The translations under genes were made by a program, and so were the position numbers. A DNA stretch of 28,576 nt from Chloroflexota bacterium (lineage in GTDB: Bacteria > Chloroflexota > Dehalococcoidia > DSTF01 > JACRBR01), in assembly GCA_016213125.1 (NCBI GenBank), contig JACRBR010000333.1, positions 1-28,576 of the forward strand, written 5' to 3'. Every line of letters begins with the position of its first letter. The first letter of the stretch is position 1. The notes beneath the pieces are model-generated. The model searched no databases and had not been told where the DNA came from. It worked only from the letters and a program-made list of their open reading frames with translations. Shown here piece by piece: positions 14,371-20,191 of this stretch.

Positions 14371-14406
14371 CCGCAGCGTCCGATACGAAGTCTGCGGACG
14401 CGGAGT
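14347..14406. promoter_or_regulatory. Operator array, ACTCCGCA-type sites
   Basis: Direct copies of ACTCCGCA at 14347-14354 and 14368-14375 are spaced 21 bp, two helical turns. Inverted copies TGCGGA (14393-14398) and GCGGAGT (14400-14406) follow. The first two overlap the -35 and -10 of the early promoter. GCGTCCG (14376-14382) and CGGACGC (14395-14401) also form a dyad. They are likely binding sites for the CI-like and Cro-like proteins. Confidence 0.6.
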
Positions 14407-14415
14407 CAGAAACCA

Positions 14416-14640
14416 GTGAGCGTGGTGACGGAAGAAGCGGGGACGGCCCTGGGGCGGCTCATTCGAGAGCAAGGCCGGCTGAAGGGCTGGGTGGCGGAGC
14501 AACTGGGCATCGGCCCGGAGCGCCTGTCGCGGCTGATCAGCGGGGAGCGGGAACTGACGCTCCGGGAGGCGGCGCGACTGGCGGAGATCTTCGGGGTGGC
14601 GATCGAGACGTTCGTGCCCAGCCGGGGGGTGGGGGCGTGA
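14416..14640 (+). CDS. Cro-like XRE family regulator
   Basis: The 74-residue protein is almost entirely one helix-turn-helix domain: GRLIREQGRLKGWVAEQLG, then GPERLSRLISGERELT and REAARLAEIFGVAIETFV. It starts at GTG 14416, with GGAG ten bases upstream, and is first in the early operon, divergent from the CI-like repressor, the usual place of cro. The likely role is to turn off the repressor promoter when lytic growth begins. It is coupled to the next gene by GTGA. Confidence 0.7.
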   Translation: MSVVTEEAGTALGRLIREQGRLKGWVAEQLGIGPERLSRLISGERELTLREAARLAEIFGVAIETFVPSRGVGA

Positions 14641-15101
14641 GCGCGGTGACGGAATATCTGCGGGGGCTGCCGCACCACATCGAGTCCGAGGACGACCTGA
14701 CGGAGGCGGAGCGGGAGTGGACTTCGAAGCCTCGCCCGGGGGACGCGGCGTGGGAGGCGGCGATCGAGGCTGACCTGGCGCGCTGGGATCAGGCCTGCGG
14801 GGGATCCTTGGGAAATCCCGAGGCTTGCTGCCAGACGGTGAAGGCGTGGCCTATCAGTTCCTGGCGAAGCCGCGCAATCACGAGGGCCGTTGCATCGTCG
14901 GCCCGCTCCTCTTTCGGGGCGCCCCTCTGCACGGCGTACTCGTTCATGACCCGGAAGATCATGGCGTCGAGCATGGCGCTTCGGCGTCTTGCCAGCCGAT
15001 GCCACTCCCTGAACGTCTGGCGCGCTTCTTCGGTCGTCCACTCTCTCATGAGTTCCCTCCGGGGCAAGAAGTCTAACGACCGCCGGGGAGGATCGCGATG
15101 A
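14637..15101 (+). CDS. Early gene with 3' part overlain by an antisense gene
   Basis: GTG 14637 overlaps the Cro-like stop (GTGA). The first 58 residues (TEYLRGLPHHIESEDD, LTEAEREWTSKPRPGD, AAWEAAIEADLARWDQ) look like a normal acidic helical protein. From about base 14790 the frame continues for almost 100 codons through the exact antisense of a well-formed minus-strand gene, with Ser/Arg-rich shadow-like sequence, and ends at 15101 inside the next gene's start. I read this as an early gene whose natural end was lost when the minus-strand gene was inserted. The first part is probably translated; the tail may be meaningless. Confidence 0.45.
   Translation: MSAVTEYLRGLPHHIESEDDLTEAEREWTSKPRPGDAAWEAAIEADLARWDQACGGSLGNPEACCQTVKAWPISSWRSRAITRAVASSARSSFGAPLCTAYSFMTRKIMASSMALRRLASRCHSLNVWRASSVVHSLMSSLRGKKSNDRRGGSR
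14789..15049 (-). CDS. Antisense small helical protein, possible moron
   Basis: The 86-residue protein starts at the ATG complementary to 15047-15049, five bases after GGAGGG. It is helical and charged: EEARQTFREWHRLARRR, SAMLDAMIFRVMNEYAV, ALVIARLRQELIGHAFTVW. No family is recognised. It points against the early operon and has its own possible promoter just upstream, so it could be expressed during lysogeny. These are the features of a moron, an independently transcribed accessory gene. Confidence 0.65.
   Translation of the reverse strand: MREWTTEEARQTFREWHRLARRRSAMLDAMIFRVMNEYAVQRGAPKEERADDATALVIARLRQELIGHAFTVWQQASGFPKDPPQA
15070..15075 (-). promoter_or_regulatory. Possible -10 box of the antisense gene
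   Basis: The complement reads TAGACT, fitting TAnnnT. Transcription would begin near 15063, giving a leader of about 14 bases that contains the GGAGGG site. No good -35 is seen. Confidence 0.35.
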
Positions 15102-15373
15102 CGCGCGGCCGGACCCCGACCTTCGATGGGCTGCTCGCGGAGGCGCGGGTCCAGGCGTACTCGGTGAGCCACGAACTCGGCCGGCACGACCAGTGGGAAC
15201 TGGCGGCGCTGGAGGCGCTGGACCTGCTGTTGCGCGAGGGCGACGTCATCGGCGCGCGGCGGGTGGTGGCGGAACTGCGGCGCCGCGACGTCGTGGTGGA
15301 GAACCCCCTGCACCGGGAGATCACGGACGTGTTCGAGACGGCGGACGGGGCGTCGAGGGCGGTGGCGTCGTGA
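15098..15373 (+). CDS. Early helical protein, unknown
   Basis: ATG 15098 follows GGGGAGGATC closely. The 91-residue protein is a string of amphipathic helices (FDGLLAEARVQAYSVSHEL, WELAALEALDLLLREGDV, ARRVVAELRRRDVVV, REITDVFETADG). It has no Cys, no membrane span and no known motif. It is coupled by GTGA to the next gene. A role in early phage growth is all that position allows. Confidence 0.65.
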   Translation: MTRGRTPTFDGLLAEARVQAYSVSHELGRHDQWELAALEALDLLLREGDVIGARRVVAELRRRDVVVENPLHREITDVFETADGASRAVAS

Positions 15374-15774
15374 CGGTGGAGGGTGTGCTGCCGGTGGTGA
15401 CGACGCCGCGGGAGTGGGGGGCGAAGGGCCATGCGGTGACGCTGGCGCGCTACGGGAAGCGGCGGATGGACGCCTGGGCGCGGTCGGGTGGGCGAAAGCA
15501 CAACCCGACGTTGGCGGAGATTGAGGCGGCGGAGAGGGCGGAGAAGGCGGAGAAGGCCCGGGCGCGGGCCGAGAGACAGGCAGCGGCCGCGATCTCACCT
15601 GGTGAGGCGCGTACGACCGGCAGGGTTCGCCCTCGCCGGCCCGTGGTTGGTAGCGCATACCCGATCGCGACGGTGTCAGAGGCCGCGGGCGCATCCAATC
15701 ACGGGCCAGTGCGCGCGAGCTCAACCACGGGCGGGGGCGACTCCGCGACGACGGTGGACACGCGCTTCGCGTAA
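15370..15774 (+). CDS. Basic coiled-coil protein, unusual 3' end
   Basis: The 134-residue product from GTG 15370 (GTGA overlap). Residues 20-80 are strongly helical and charged (YGKRRMDAWARSGGRKHNP, LAEIEAAERAEKAEKARAR), suggesting a coiled coil or nucleic-acid binding. The last 50 residues are low-complexity Ser/Gly/Arg with mixed codon choice, and their DNA holds an inverted-repeat RNA-like structure (15639-15732). The gene may therefore originally have ended near 15605, with the rest being non-coding structure that happens to stay open. Confidence 0.5.
   Translation: MTVEGVLPVVTTPREWGAKGHAVTLARYGKRRMDAWARSGGRKHNPTLAEIEAAERAEKAEKARARAERQAAAAISPGEARTTGRVRPRRPVVGSAYPIATVSEAAGASNHGPVRASSTTGGGDSATTVDTRFA
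15639..15732 (+). ncRNA. tRNA-sized inverted-repeat structure
   Basis: GCCCGTGGTTG (15639-15649) is the exact complement of CAACCACGGGC (15722-15732). Its first part, with one more base (GGCCCGTG 15638-15645), also pairs perfectly with CACGGGCC (15700-15707), enclosing 71 nt. GCGCAT (15653-15658) can pair with GTGCGC (15709-15714). TTGGTAGCGC resembles a tRNA D-arm, but the T-loop and an anticodon stem are not canonical. It could be a decayed tRNA, a switchable RNA, or a DNA site; coding use is not excluded. Confidence 0.3.
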
Positions 15775-15790
15775 GTCCGCCACAAGAGGA

Positions 15791-15814
15791 GAGCCCGGGC
15801 GGGGGCCCGGGCTC
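15791..15814 (+). terminator. Perfect 10-bp GC hairpin in an early intergenic region
   Basis: GAGCCCGGGC (15791-15800), loop GGGG, GCCCGGGCTC (15805-15814). It has no U-tract. It lies in the 70-base gap between two early genes and could be an attenuator or RNA-processing site that splits the operon. Confidence 0.5.
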
Positions 15815-15844
15815 AATCCAACGTCAAAGAAAGGGTTTGACCTG

Positions 15845-16102
15845 ATGAGGGTACAGCAACTGGCGGCCGACAGACTAGCCCCACGGATCGAGGCGACGGC
15901 ACCTCCCCAGTCGCGGGACATGGGGGACGTGGCCGCGTTCCCCACCGTCCTCATCGACGGGCTGGAGTACATCAACAACCCGAACTGCATGCAGTGCGGC
16001 GGGTCGCTTGCCGACAGTTCGTGGGTGCGCGACGCCATCCTGCGGACGCGGTTTCACCCTGACTGTTGGCTCCAGCGCCTCGGCCTGGAGGCGACCTCAT
16101 GA
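15845..16102 (+). CDS. Small protein with a Cys/His site
   Basis: ATG 15845 follows AAAGAAAGGG. The 85-residue protein has a conserved-looking core, FPTVLIDGLEYINNPNCMQC, then GGSLADSSWVRD and TRFHPDCWLQRL. The two CxxC and HPxC pieces, 25 residues apart, suggest one zinc site. It is the first gene after the strong hairpin and is coupled to the next by ATGA. No function is known. Confidence 0.6.
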   Translation: MRVQQLAADRLAPRIEATAPPQSRDMGDVAAFPTVLIDGLEYINNPNCMQCGGSLADSSWVRDAILRTRFHPDCWLQRLGLEATS

Positions 16103-16419
16103 GCACGGCGGAGCAGCTGACGCTGGCGCCGGTGAGGACGCTGTACCGCGTCGATGACCCTCATACGAGCGGGCGGGCGGCGGACGGGCACGACGCTTCG
16201 GGGGGCCGGATGCGGCACTCGGAGCTGGTGCTGGCGGTAGTTGTCCATCACCCGGGGCTGACGGCGGCGGAGATCGGGGCCGCGACGTGCCTCGGGCATG
16301 TAGCGGCGCAGCGGCGGCTGTCGGACCTGAAGAACGCGCACCGGGTGCGCCAGGGGGCGGCGCGGGAGTGCCTGCTGAACGGGACGCGGATGGTGACCTG
16401 GTTCGAGGTGACGCCGTGA
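16099..16419 (+). CDS. Winged-helix-like small regulator or DNA-binding protein
   Basis: The 106-residue protein has an N-terminal unstructured part, then a likely winged helix at about residues 38-100: HSELVLAVVVHHPGLTAAEI, GAATCLGHVAAQRRLSDL, KNAHRVRQG, MVTWFEV. The GLTAAEIGAATC..VAAQRRLSDLKN part matches the helix-turn-helix of marR/IclR-type wings (turn plus recognition helix plus wing). It may regulate early or late genes. Coupled to both neighbours by 4-base overlaps. Confidence 0.55.
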   Translation: MSTAEQLTLAPVRTLYRVDDPHTSGRAADGHDASGGRMRHSELVLAVVVHHPGLTAAEIGAATCLGHVAAQRRLSDLKNAHRVRQGAARECLLNGTRMVTWFEVTP

Positions 16420-16529
16420 GCGGGGACGTGCTGGTGGTGGCGGGGGCGACGGCGATCGTCTGCGGGGCGTACTGGCTCGCGGGCTGGCTCGGGGAGCTGT
16501 TCGGCGGCCGGGGATGGTGGGACCGATGA
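16416..16529 (+). CDS. Tiny membrane protein (37 aa)
   Basis: GTG 16416 overlaps the previous stop (GTGA), and its TGA overlaps the next ATG (ATGA). The 37-residue product, VLVVAGATAIVCGAYWLAG and WLGELFGGRGWWDR, is one membrane span with an aromatic C-terminal end. Overlap on both sides supports translation. Confidence 0.5.
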   Translation: MSGDVLVVAGATAIVCGAYWLAGWLGELFGGRGWWDR

Positions 16530-16855
16530 GCGAGAACCAAGACGGCTACTACACGGCGGCGGATTTAGAAGACGCGGTGGCGCGACTTCGCGAGGAGCGC
16601 CTAACGATGGCCCAACTCGATCTCCAATACCGAGAGGAGCTTGCTGACTTCGAAACGAAGCTGATCCCCCTCAAGGCAGACATCGAGTTGGTGAGGCGAA
16701 CTGAGGCGGCCGCCGCCGAGCATGTCCGTGCGGTCGCGTTCTCCCTCTGGACGAACGGGGTAGTGACCAGCAAGACGCGTCCGCCCACTCGCCAGCCAGC
16801 TTGCACCGTGCCCCGTTCGTCCCGTAGGTGGCATGGGCGGCCCTGGAGGCGATGA
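16526..16855 (+). CDS. Coiled-coil early protein, C-terminus probably truncated
   Basis: ATG 16526 (ATGA overlap). The first 75 of 109 residues form a long coiled coil (LEDAVARLREERLTMAQ, EELADFETKLIPLKADIEL, RRTEAAAAEHVRAVAF), the N-terminal layout of phage proteins often encoded near recT. Relatives that I know of continue with a conserved region after the coiled coil. Here the tail is Arg/Pro-rich (TRPPTRQPACTVPRSSRR) and ends inside a rusA remnant in a different frame, so the 3' end was probably replaced by a deletion or recombination event. Confidence 0.5.
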   Translation: MSENQDGYYTAADLEDAVARLREERLTMAQLDLQYREELADFETKLIPLKADIELVRRTEAAAAEHVRAVAFSLWTNGVVTSKTRPPTRQPACTVPRSSRRWHGRPWRR

Positions 16856-16860
16856 GAGAC
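16828..16860 (+). pseudogene. 33-bp remnant of a rusA gene
   Basis: In one frame it reads VAWAALEAMRD, identical to residues 43-53 of the intact RusA at 24811-25239. The DNA matches 24937-24969 at 29 of 33 bases, and all four differences are synonymous (GCA/GCG, GCC/GCG, AGA/CGC). A TAG precedes it and unrelated sequence follows. It is a scar of a second, selected rusA-like gene. Confidence 0.6.
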
Positions 16861-17100
16861 CCTGCCATGAGCACGTTCGCGGTGTCTATCCGCCGGCCGG
16901 ACCTCCTCGACGACGAGTGCGGGGTCTGCGGGTGGTCTCGCTGGATGGGACTCTGCGGGTGCGCGCCCCCGGGCGAGGTTCGGCAGAGTTCGGCAGAGGA
17001 TGGCGAACCTGAGATCTACTCGGACCCGTGCGGGCACCGGCGGGGGGCGTGTTCGTGCGAGGCGGACGACATGGCGTTCTTCGCGGACGAGGAGCTGTGA
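16852..17100 (+). CDS. Cys-rich small protein
   Basis: ATG 16852 overlaps the preceding TGA (ATGA); ATG 16867 is an alternative start. The first codons come from the rusA remnant. The 82-residue protein has Cys groups CGVCGW, LCGCAPP and CGHRRGACSCE spread over 50 residues, enough for one or two zinc sites, and an acidic C-terminus. No family is recognised. Coupled to the next gene by TGATG. Confidence 0.55.
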   Translation: MRDPAMSTFAVSIRRPDLLDDECGVCGWSRWMGLCGCAPPGEVRQSSAEDGEPEIYSDPCGHRRGACSCEADDMAFFADEEL

Positions 17101-17285
17101 TGACTCACCAGCCCCCCGGGACGTGCGCGGCTGAGTTCTGTGAGCCGGTGACCCTAACGGTGATGTGTTCGCGGTGCGGGGTGCGGATGCTCACGGGGCC
17201 GGGTGGAGTTAGTCCGGTGGCGCTGTTGCGGGAGCACTGGATTGACGCGCGCGGCGGCGTGCCGGCGGTGGAGGTGCGGGGGTGA
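17100..17285 (+). CDS. Small zinc-ribbon protein
   Basis: ATG 17100 overlaps the previous stop (TGATG). The 61-residue protein has C-x4-C (TCAAEFC) and CSRCG knuckles, then a helix LLREHWIDARGG. Size and spacing suggest a single zinc-binding fold. Coupled to the next gene by GTGA. Confidence 0.5.
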   Translation: MTHQPPGTCAAEFCEPVTLTVMCSRCGVRMLTGPGGVSPVALLREHWIDARGGVPAVEVRG

Positions 17286-17656
17286 CGGCGAAGCGCGCGA
17301 GCCCGAAGCCATACCCGAAGTACCGCTGCTCGGAGTGCGGGCGGGGGAGCATGGACGTGGTGCTTCGTGACGGCGTGGCGCCGGTGGCGTTGGCGTGCCG
17401 GGAGCACCCGGCGGCTCCGATGCTGTCGTGGAACTCGGCATCGCAGGCGGCGGCGCTGTGGGTCCACCGGGTGGGCGAGGAGACAGCGCGGGCGGCGCTG
17501 GAGGACGACATGGACCCCTCCCGCCGGGCTCTCCTGGTGGTCGCACTGCAGGTCATGGAGCCGTGGGGGTTCCAGCTTCCGGAGTGGCGTCTGCCGGCGA
17601 TCGTGACGCCGATTCGACCAGTGACACCGATCGGGCTTTACGGGGCCCGGCCGTGA
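17282..17656 (+). CDS. Zinc-ribbon protein upstream of recT
   Basis: GTG 17282 (GTGA overlap). The 124-residue protein starts basic, has CSECG at about residues 16-20 and a further CREH site at about 39-42, which could together bind zinc. A helical region follows (SASQAAALWVHRVGEE, RAALEDDMD, ALLVVALQVMEPWG), and it ends with a proline-rich tail. It lies just before recT and may be part of the recombination module; no family is recognised. Confidence 0.5.
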   Translation: MTAKRASPKPYPKYRCSECGRGSMDVVLRDGVAPVALACREHPAAPMLSWNSASQAAALWVHRVGEETARAALEDDMDPSRRALLVVALQVMEPWGFQLPEWRLPAIVTPIRPVTPIGLYGARP

Positions 17657-17666
17657 GGAGGGTGAA

Positions 17667-18665
17667 ATGACATCGACAGCAGCAACAGTGATCACGCCGG
17701 GCCAGCGGGTTATCCAGCAGGCGGGGCATTGGACGAAGCGCGAGGCGGAGATCATCTCTACGGTGCTCGGGCGGGACCTGACGCCGGGCGACCTCCGGGC
17801 GTACGCGGCCATCTGCAAACACACGGGGCTCGACCCGTTCAAGCGGCAGATCTACGCGTGGAAGGACAAGGGGCGGCTGACGATTCACATCGCCATCGGC
17901 GGGTGGCGTGGGTTGGCGGCGCGGACGGGGACGTACAACGGACAGACGCCGCCGGAGTGGTGCGGCCCGGACGGCCAGTGGCGTGGCGTGTGGCTCGAAG
18001 AGGATCCGCCCGCGGCGGCCCGCGTCGGGGTCTACCGGACGGGGCAGCCGTTGCCGGTATGGGGTGTCGTGACCTGGAGGGAGTTTCAGCGCACTCAATC
18101 GCGGACGGGGGCGCGGGGCCCAACGCTGTGGGACGAGAAGGGCCCGCACATGCTGGCTGTGCGGGCCGAGTACCAGGCGCTGCAGAAGGCGTGCCCGGAG
18201 GCCTTCGAAGCGTCGAGCGAGGCGATTCAGCAGTTCAACGTCGCGGTGGAGGCGGTGAGCGACGAGGAGATCCCGGTCGCGCGCCAGCTCGTGGACGGCG
18301 ACACGGGGGAGATCCTCGACGGTGACGCGCCGCTGGGCCTGGACGCGGAAACGGCTGCTGCGCCCGCCCAGGCGCCCGCCAGCGCGCGGAAGGACGCGAC
18401 GCCGGTGGATGACTCGGGGGAGCAGCCGGGGCTCAGTGATGCTCTCGTGCCGCCGTGGATGGAGGAGTGGAACGCGGCGCGGGCGGCGGCGGGGCTGGTG
18501 GCGACGGACAAGGTTCACCTGGCGGCGGTGTTGGGCTGTGCGCCGGGTGAGGTGATGGCGGCGATCCCGGCGTGGCTGGCGGCAGAGGAGGGACGGACGA
18601 TCCGGGGGCTGGTGAGCGCGGCGGTCGACCGGAAGATCGCGGCGGCTGAGGGGGGGCGACGGTGA
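17667..18665 (+). CDS. recT: RecT-family single-strand annealing protein
   Basis: The 332-residue protein has a strong GGAGGG site. It carries the RecT signature in order: LRAYAAICKHTGLDPFKRQ (residues 44-61), YAWKDKGRLTIHIAIGGWR, RTGTYNGQTPPEWCGPDG, VWLEEDPPAAARVGVYR, then WREFQRTQ and LWDEKGPHMLAVRAEYQALQ with KACPEAF. RecT binds single strands and anneals them to complementary DNA during phage recombination. The last 100 residues are low-complexity linker and a C-terminal helical part. No exonuclease partner (RecE-like or YqaJ) is seen nearby, so it may use a host enzyme or an unrecognised one. Confidence 0.92.
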   Translation: MTSTAATVITPGQRVIQQAGHWTKREAEIISTVLGRDLTPGDLRAYAAICKHTGLDPFKRQIYAWKDKGRLTIHIAIGGWRGLAARTGTYNGQTPPEWCGPDGQWRGVWLEEDPPAAARVGVYRTGQPLPVWGVVTWREFQRTQSRTGARGPTLWDEKGPHMLAVRAEYQALQKACPEAFEASSEAIQQFNVAVEAVSDEEIPVARQLVDGDTGEILDGDAPLGLDAETAAAPAQAPASARKDATPVDDSGEQPGLSDALVPPWMEEWNAARAAAGLVATDKVHLAAVLGCAPGEVMAAIPAWLAAEEGRTIRGLVSAAVDRKIAAAEGGRR

Positions 18666-18970
18666 TCGTGGCGGAAGCGACCTATCAGCGAAAGACCATC
18701 ACGGACGACTGGTACGACGTACTGATCCATGACACTCGCATCGGCGAGGTGTACCGGACGAAGCACGGCTACTTCGGAACGTGTGCCAACGCGCCCAAGA
18801 CGATCCTCGGACCGACCAGGAAGAAGGAGGAGCTGGCCCAGCTCCTCCTTGCGAAGTGGGAGTCCTTCCCGGTCGACCCAAACGCCTCACGGGGCGGCGG
18901 GGGACGAGGCGAATCTTCAAGTCCTAAGCCAACCGCCGCCCCGATTTCCAAGGGACGGAGTCAACGGTGA
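18662..18970 (+). CDS. Small unknown protein of the recombination module
   Basis: GTG 18662 overlaps the recT stop (GTGA). The 102-residue product has a beta-rich first part (TYQRKTITDDWYDVLIHD, IGEVYRTKHGYFGTCAN, KTILGPTRKKEELAQL) resembling small ssDNA- or nucleic-acid-binding folds, and a low-complexity Gly/Ser/Pro tail ending in KGRSQR. No family is recognised. Its place between recT and the methylase suggests a DNA-related role. Confidence 0.55.
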   Translation: MIVAEATYQRKTITDDWYDVLIHDTRIGEVYRTKHGYFGTCANAPKTILGPTRKKEELAQLLLAKWESFPVDPNASRGGGGRGESSSPKPTAAPISKGRSQR

Positions 18971-19455
18971 GCGCGATGGGCCCCGTGCGGAAAGCACTCT
19001 CGTCGTCCTCGGAGTGGGAGACTCCAGCGGTGTTGTTCGATCAGGTCAACGCCGAGTTTCGCTTTACCTTTGACGCCGCGGCCTCAGAGGAGAACAGCAA
19101 GGTTGCCCGGTTCGTGACCGTTGGCGAGGACGCACTCTCATGGGATCCTCGAGGAGAGGTCATCTGGTGCAACCCGCCGTACGGACACTTGCTGGCGTGG
19201 GTCGAGGCGTTCGAACGATGGGCGAAACGCGGCAACTGTATCGTCGTCGCGCTCCTTCCGGCTAACACCGACACCGTGTGGTTCAGGAAATGTTGGCGGG
19301 CCTGTGAGATTCGATTTCTCTCCGGCCGCGTCAACTTTGTAGGATCGGGGGGAGGTAACACCGGCGGGTCAATGCTGGTCATCTGGCGCGGGCTCGAATG
19401 GAAGCCGAAGCCGCTGGTAACCCTGTGGGACTGGCGCCCGGAAGTGTCCTCGTGA
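18967..19455 (+). CDS. dam: Phage N-6-adenine DNA methyltransferase (Dam family)
   Basis: A 162-residue protein from GTG 18967 (GTGA overlap). It shows the compact phage Dam layout: EWETP at 16-20, FRFTFDAAAS (the DxAA motif that binds SAM) at 31-40, DALSWDPRG, and the catalytic WCNPPYG at 67-73 (NPPY motif IV), followed by FERWAKRGNCIVVALLPANTD-type strands and GNTGGSMLVIWRG. These small enzymes methylate adenine, probably in a short palindrome, to protect against host nucleases or to time replication. No restriction partner is adjacent, so it is an orphan methylase. Confidence 0.9.
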   Translation: MSAMGPVRKALSSSSEWETPAVLFDQVNAEFRFTFDAAASEENSKVARFVTVGEDALSWDPRGEVIWCNPPYGHLLAWVEAFERWAKRGNCIVVALLPANTDTVWFRKCWRACEIRFLSGRVNFVGSGGGNTGGSMLVIWRGLEWKPKPLVTLWDWRPEVSS

Positions 19456-19814
19456 CCGCGGGGACGCTGGCGCCGGGGAATTGCCGGCGGTGTTCGCGGC
19501 CGCCTGTGCGGAACCACGACGAGCTCGTGTGCTTTACCCACGGGCTGATCGCGGACCCGATCCGCGGGGGTGACCTCGTGGACGGGTTCGTGGGGCCGGA
19601 TGCGCCGCGGAGCCCCGGCGGTAAGCCGATCGCCCCCAGGGCGCCGCTGTTGCCGGTGACGGAGAGCGAGCGGCAGGCGTGGGCGCGGATGGAGGCGGGG
19701 GAGGACGTGCCGGAGTCGCGGGGGGTGGAGTGCCCGCGGTGTTCCGTGGAGTTCTCCCCGCTCGGGATCGGGAGTCACATGCGGAACGCGCACCGGCTGG
19801 GGGTGGCGTCGTGA
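19452..19814 (+). CDS. Zinc-binding protein, first of a paralogous pair
   Basis: The 120-residue protein from GTG 19452 starts with CRRCSRPPVRNHDELVCFTHG, giving CxxC and C..H groups for one zinc. This same block is found in the protein encoded at 24026. It ends with a separate C2H2-like unit, VECPRCSVEFSPLG then IGSHMRNAHRLG (CxxC...H...H). The middle is proline-rich linker. Two linked zinc units suggest nucleic-acid binding. Family unknown. Confidence 0.6.
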   Translation: MTAGTLAPGNCRRCSRPPVRNHDELVCFTHGLIADPIRGGDLVDGFVGPDAPRSPGGKPIAPRAPLLPVTESERQAWARMEAGEDVPESRGVECPRCSVEFSPLGIGSHMRNAHRLGVAS

Positions 19815-20191
19815 CTAACGCCGAACTCAACGAAGCCATCGCGAAGGCGCTTGGGTGGGAAATGCATCCCGATATGGATGGTGCCTTCTGGCATCCCCCC
19901 AGCGAAGAAGAACACATTAGCGGCGACTACTGCTGCTGGAGTCGCGCCGATTTGCCTTGGGCCACGTCCGTAGACGCCTGCCTCCGCGACCTGCTGCCAG
20001 CGGTGAGGGCGAAGTACCCGAAGGCCGAGTGGGAGTTCTTTCAACACATCAAACACGGCGCTCAGTCGTGGGCAGCAGTTTGTCATCCCTATGCTGCCGT
20101 GAACGACGGCGTGCGACGGGATGATCCCTCCCTCGCCCGCGCCATCTGCCTCGCGTTCCTGGCGGTTATCGACGCGGAGGTTGGCCGCTGA
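19811..20191 (+). CDS. Possible phage ABA-sandwich protein
   Basis: GTG 19811 (GTGA overlap). The 126-residue protein begins NAELNEAIAKALGWEMHPD and continues with AFWHPPSEEE, GDYCCWSRADLPWATS, LRDLLPAVRAKYP, FFQHIKHGAQSWAAVCHP and ARAICLAFLAVIDAEVG. The order of an N-terminal helix with an EAIAKALGW motif, a D..W....LPxWxTS strand and a final ARAICLAFLxV helix recalls the Phage_ABA_S (BC1872-type) family, assigned from memory. No function is known for it. Confidence 0.55.
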   Translation: MTNAELNEAIAKALGWEMHPDMDGAFWHPPSEEEHISGDYCCWSRADLPWATSVDACLRDLLPAVRAKYPKAEWEFFQHIKHGAQSWAAVCHPYAAVNDGVRRDDPSLARAICLAFLAVIDAEVGR

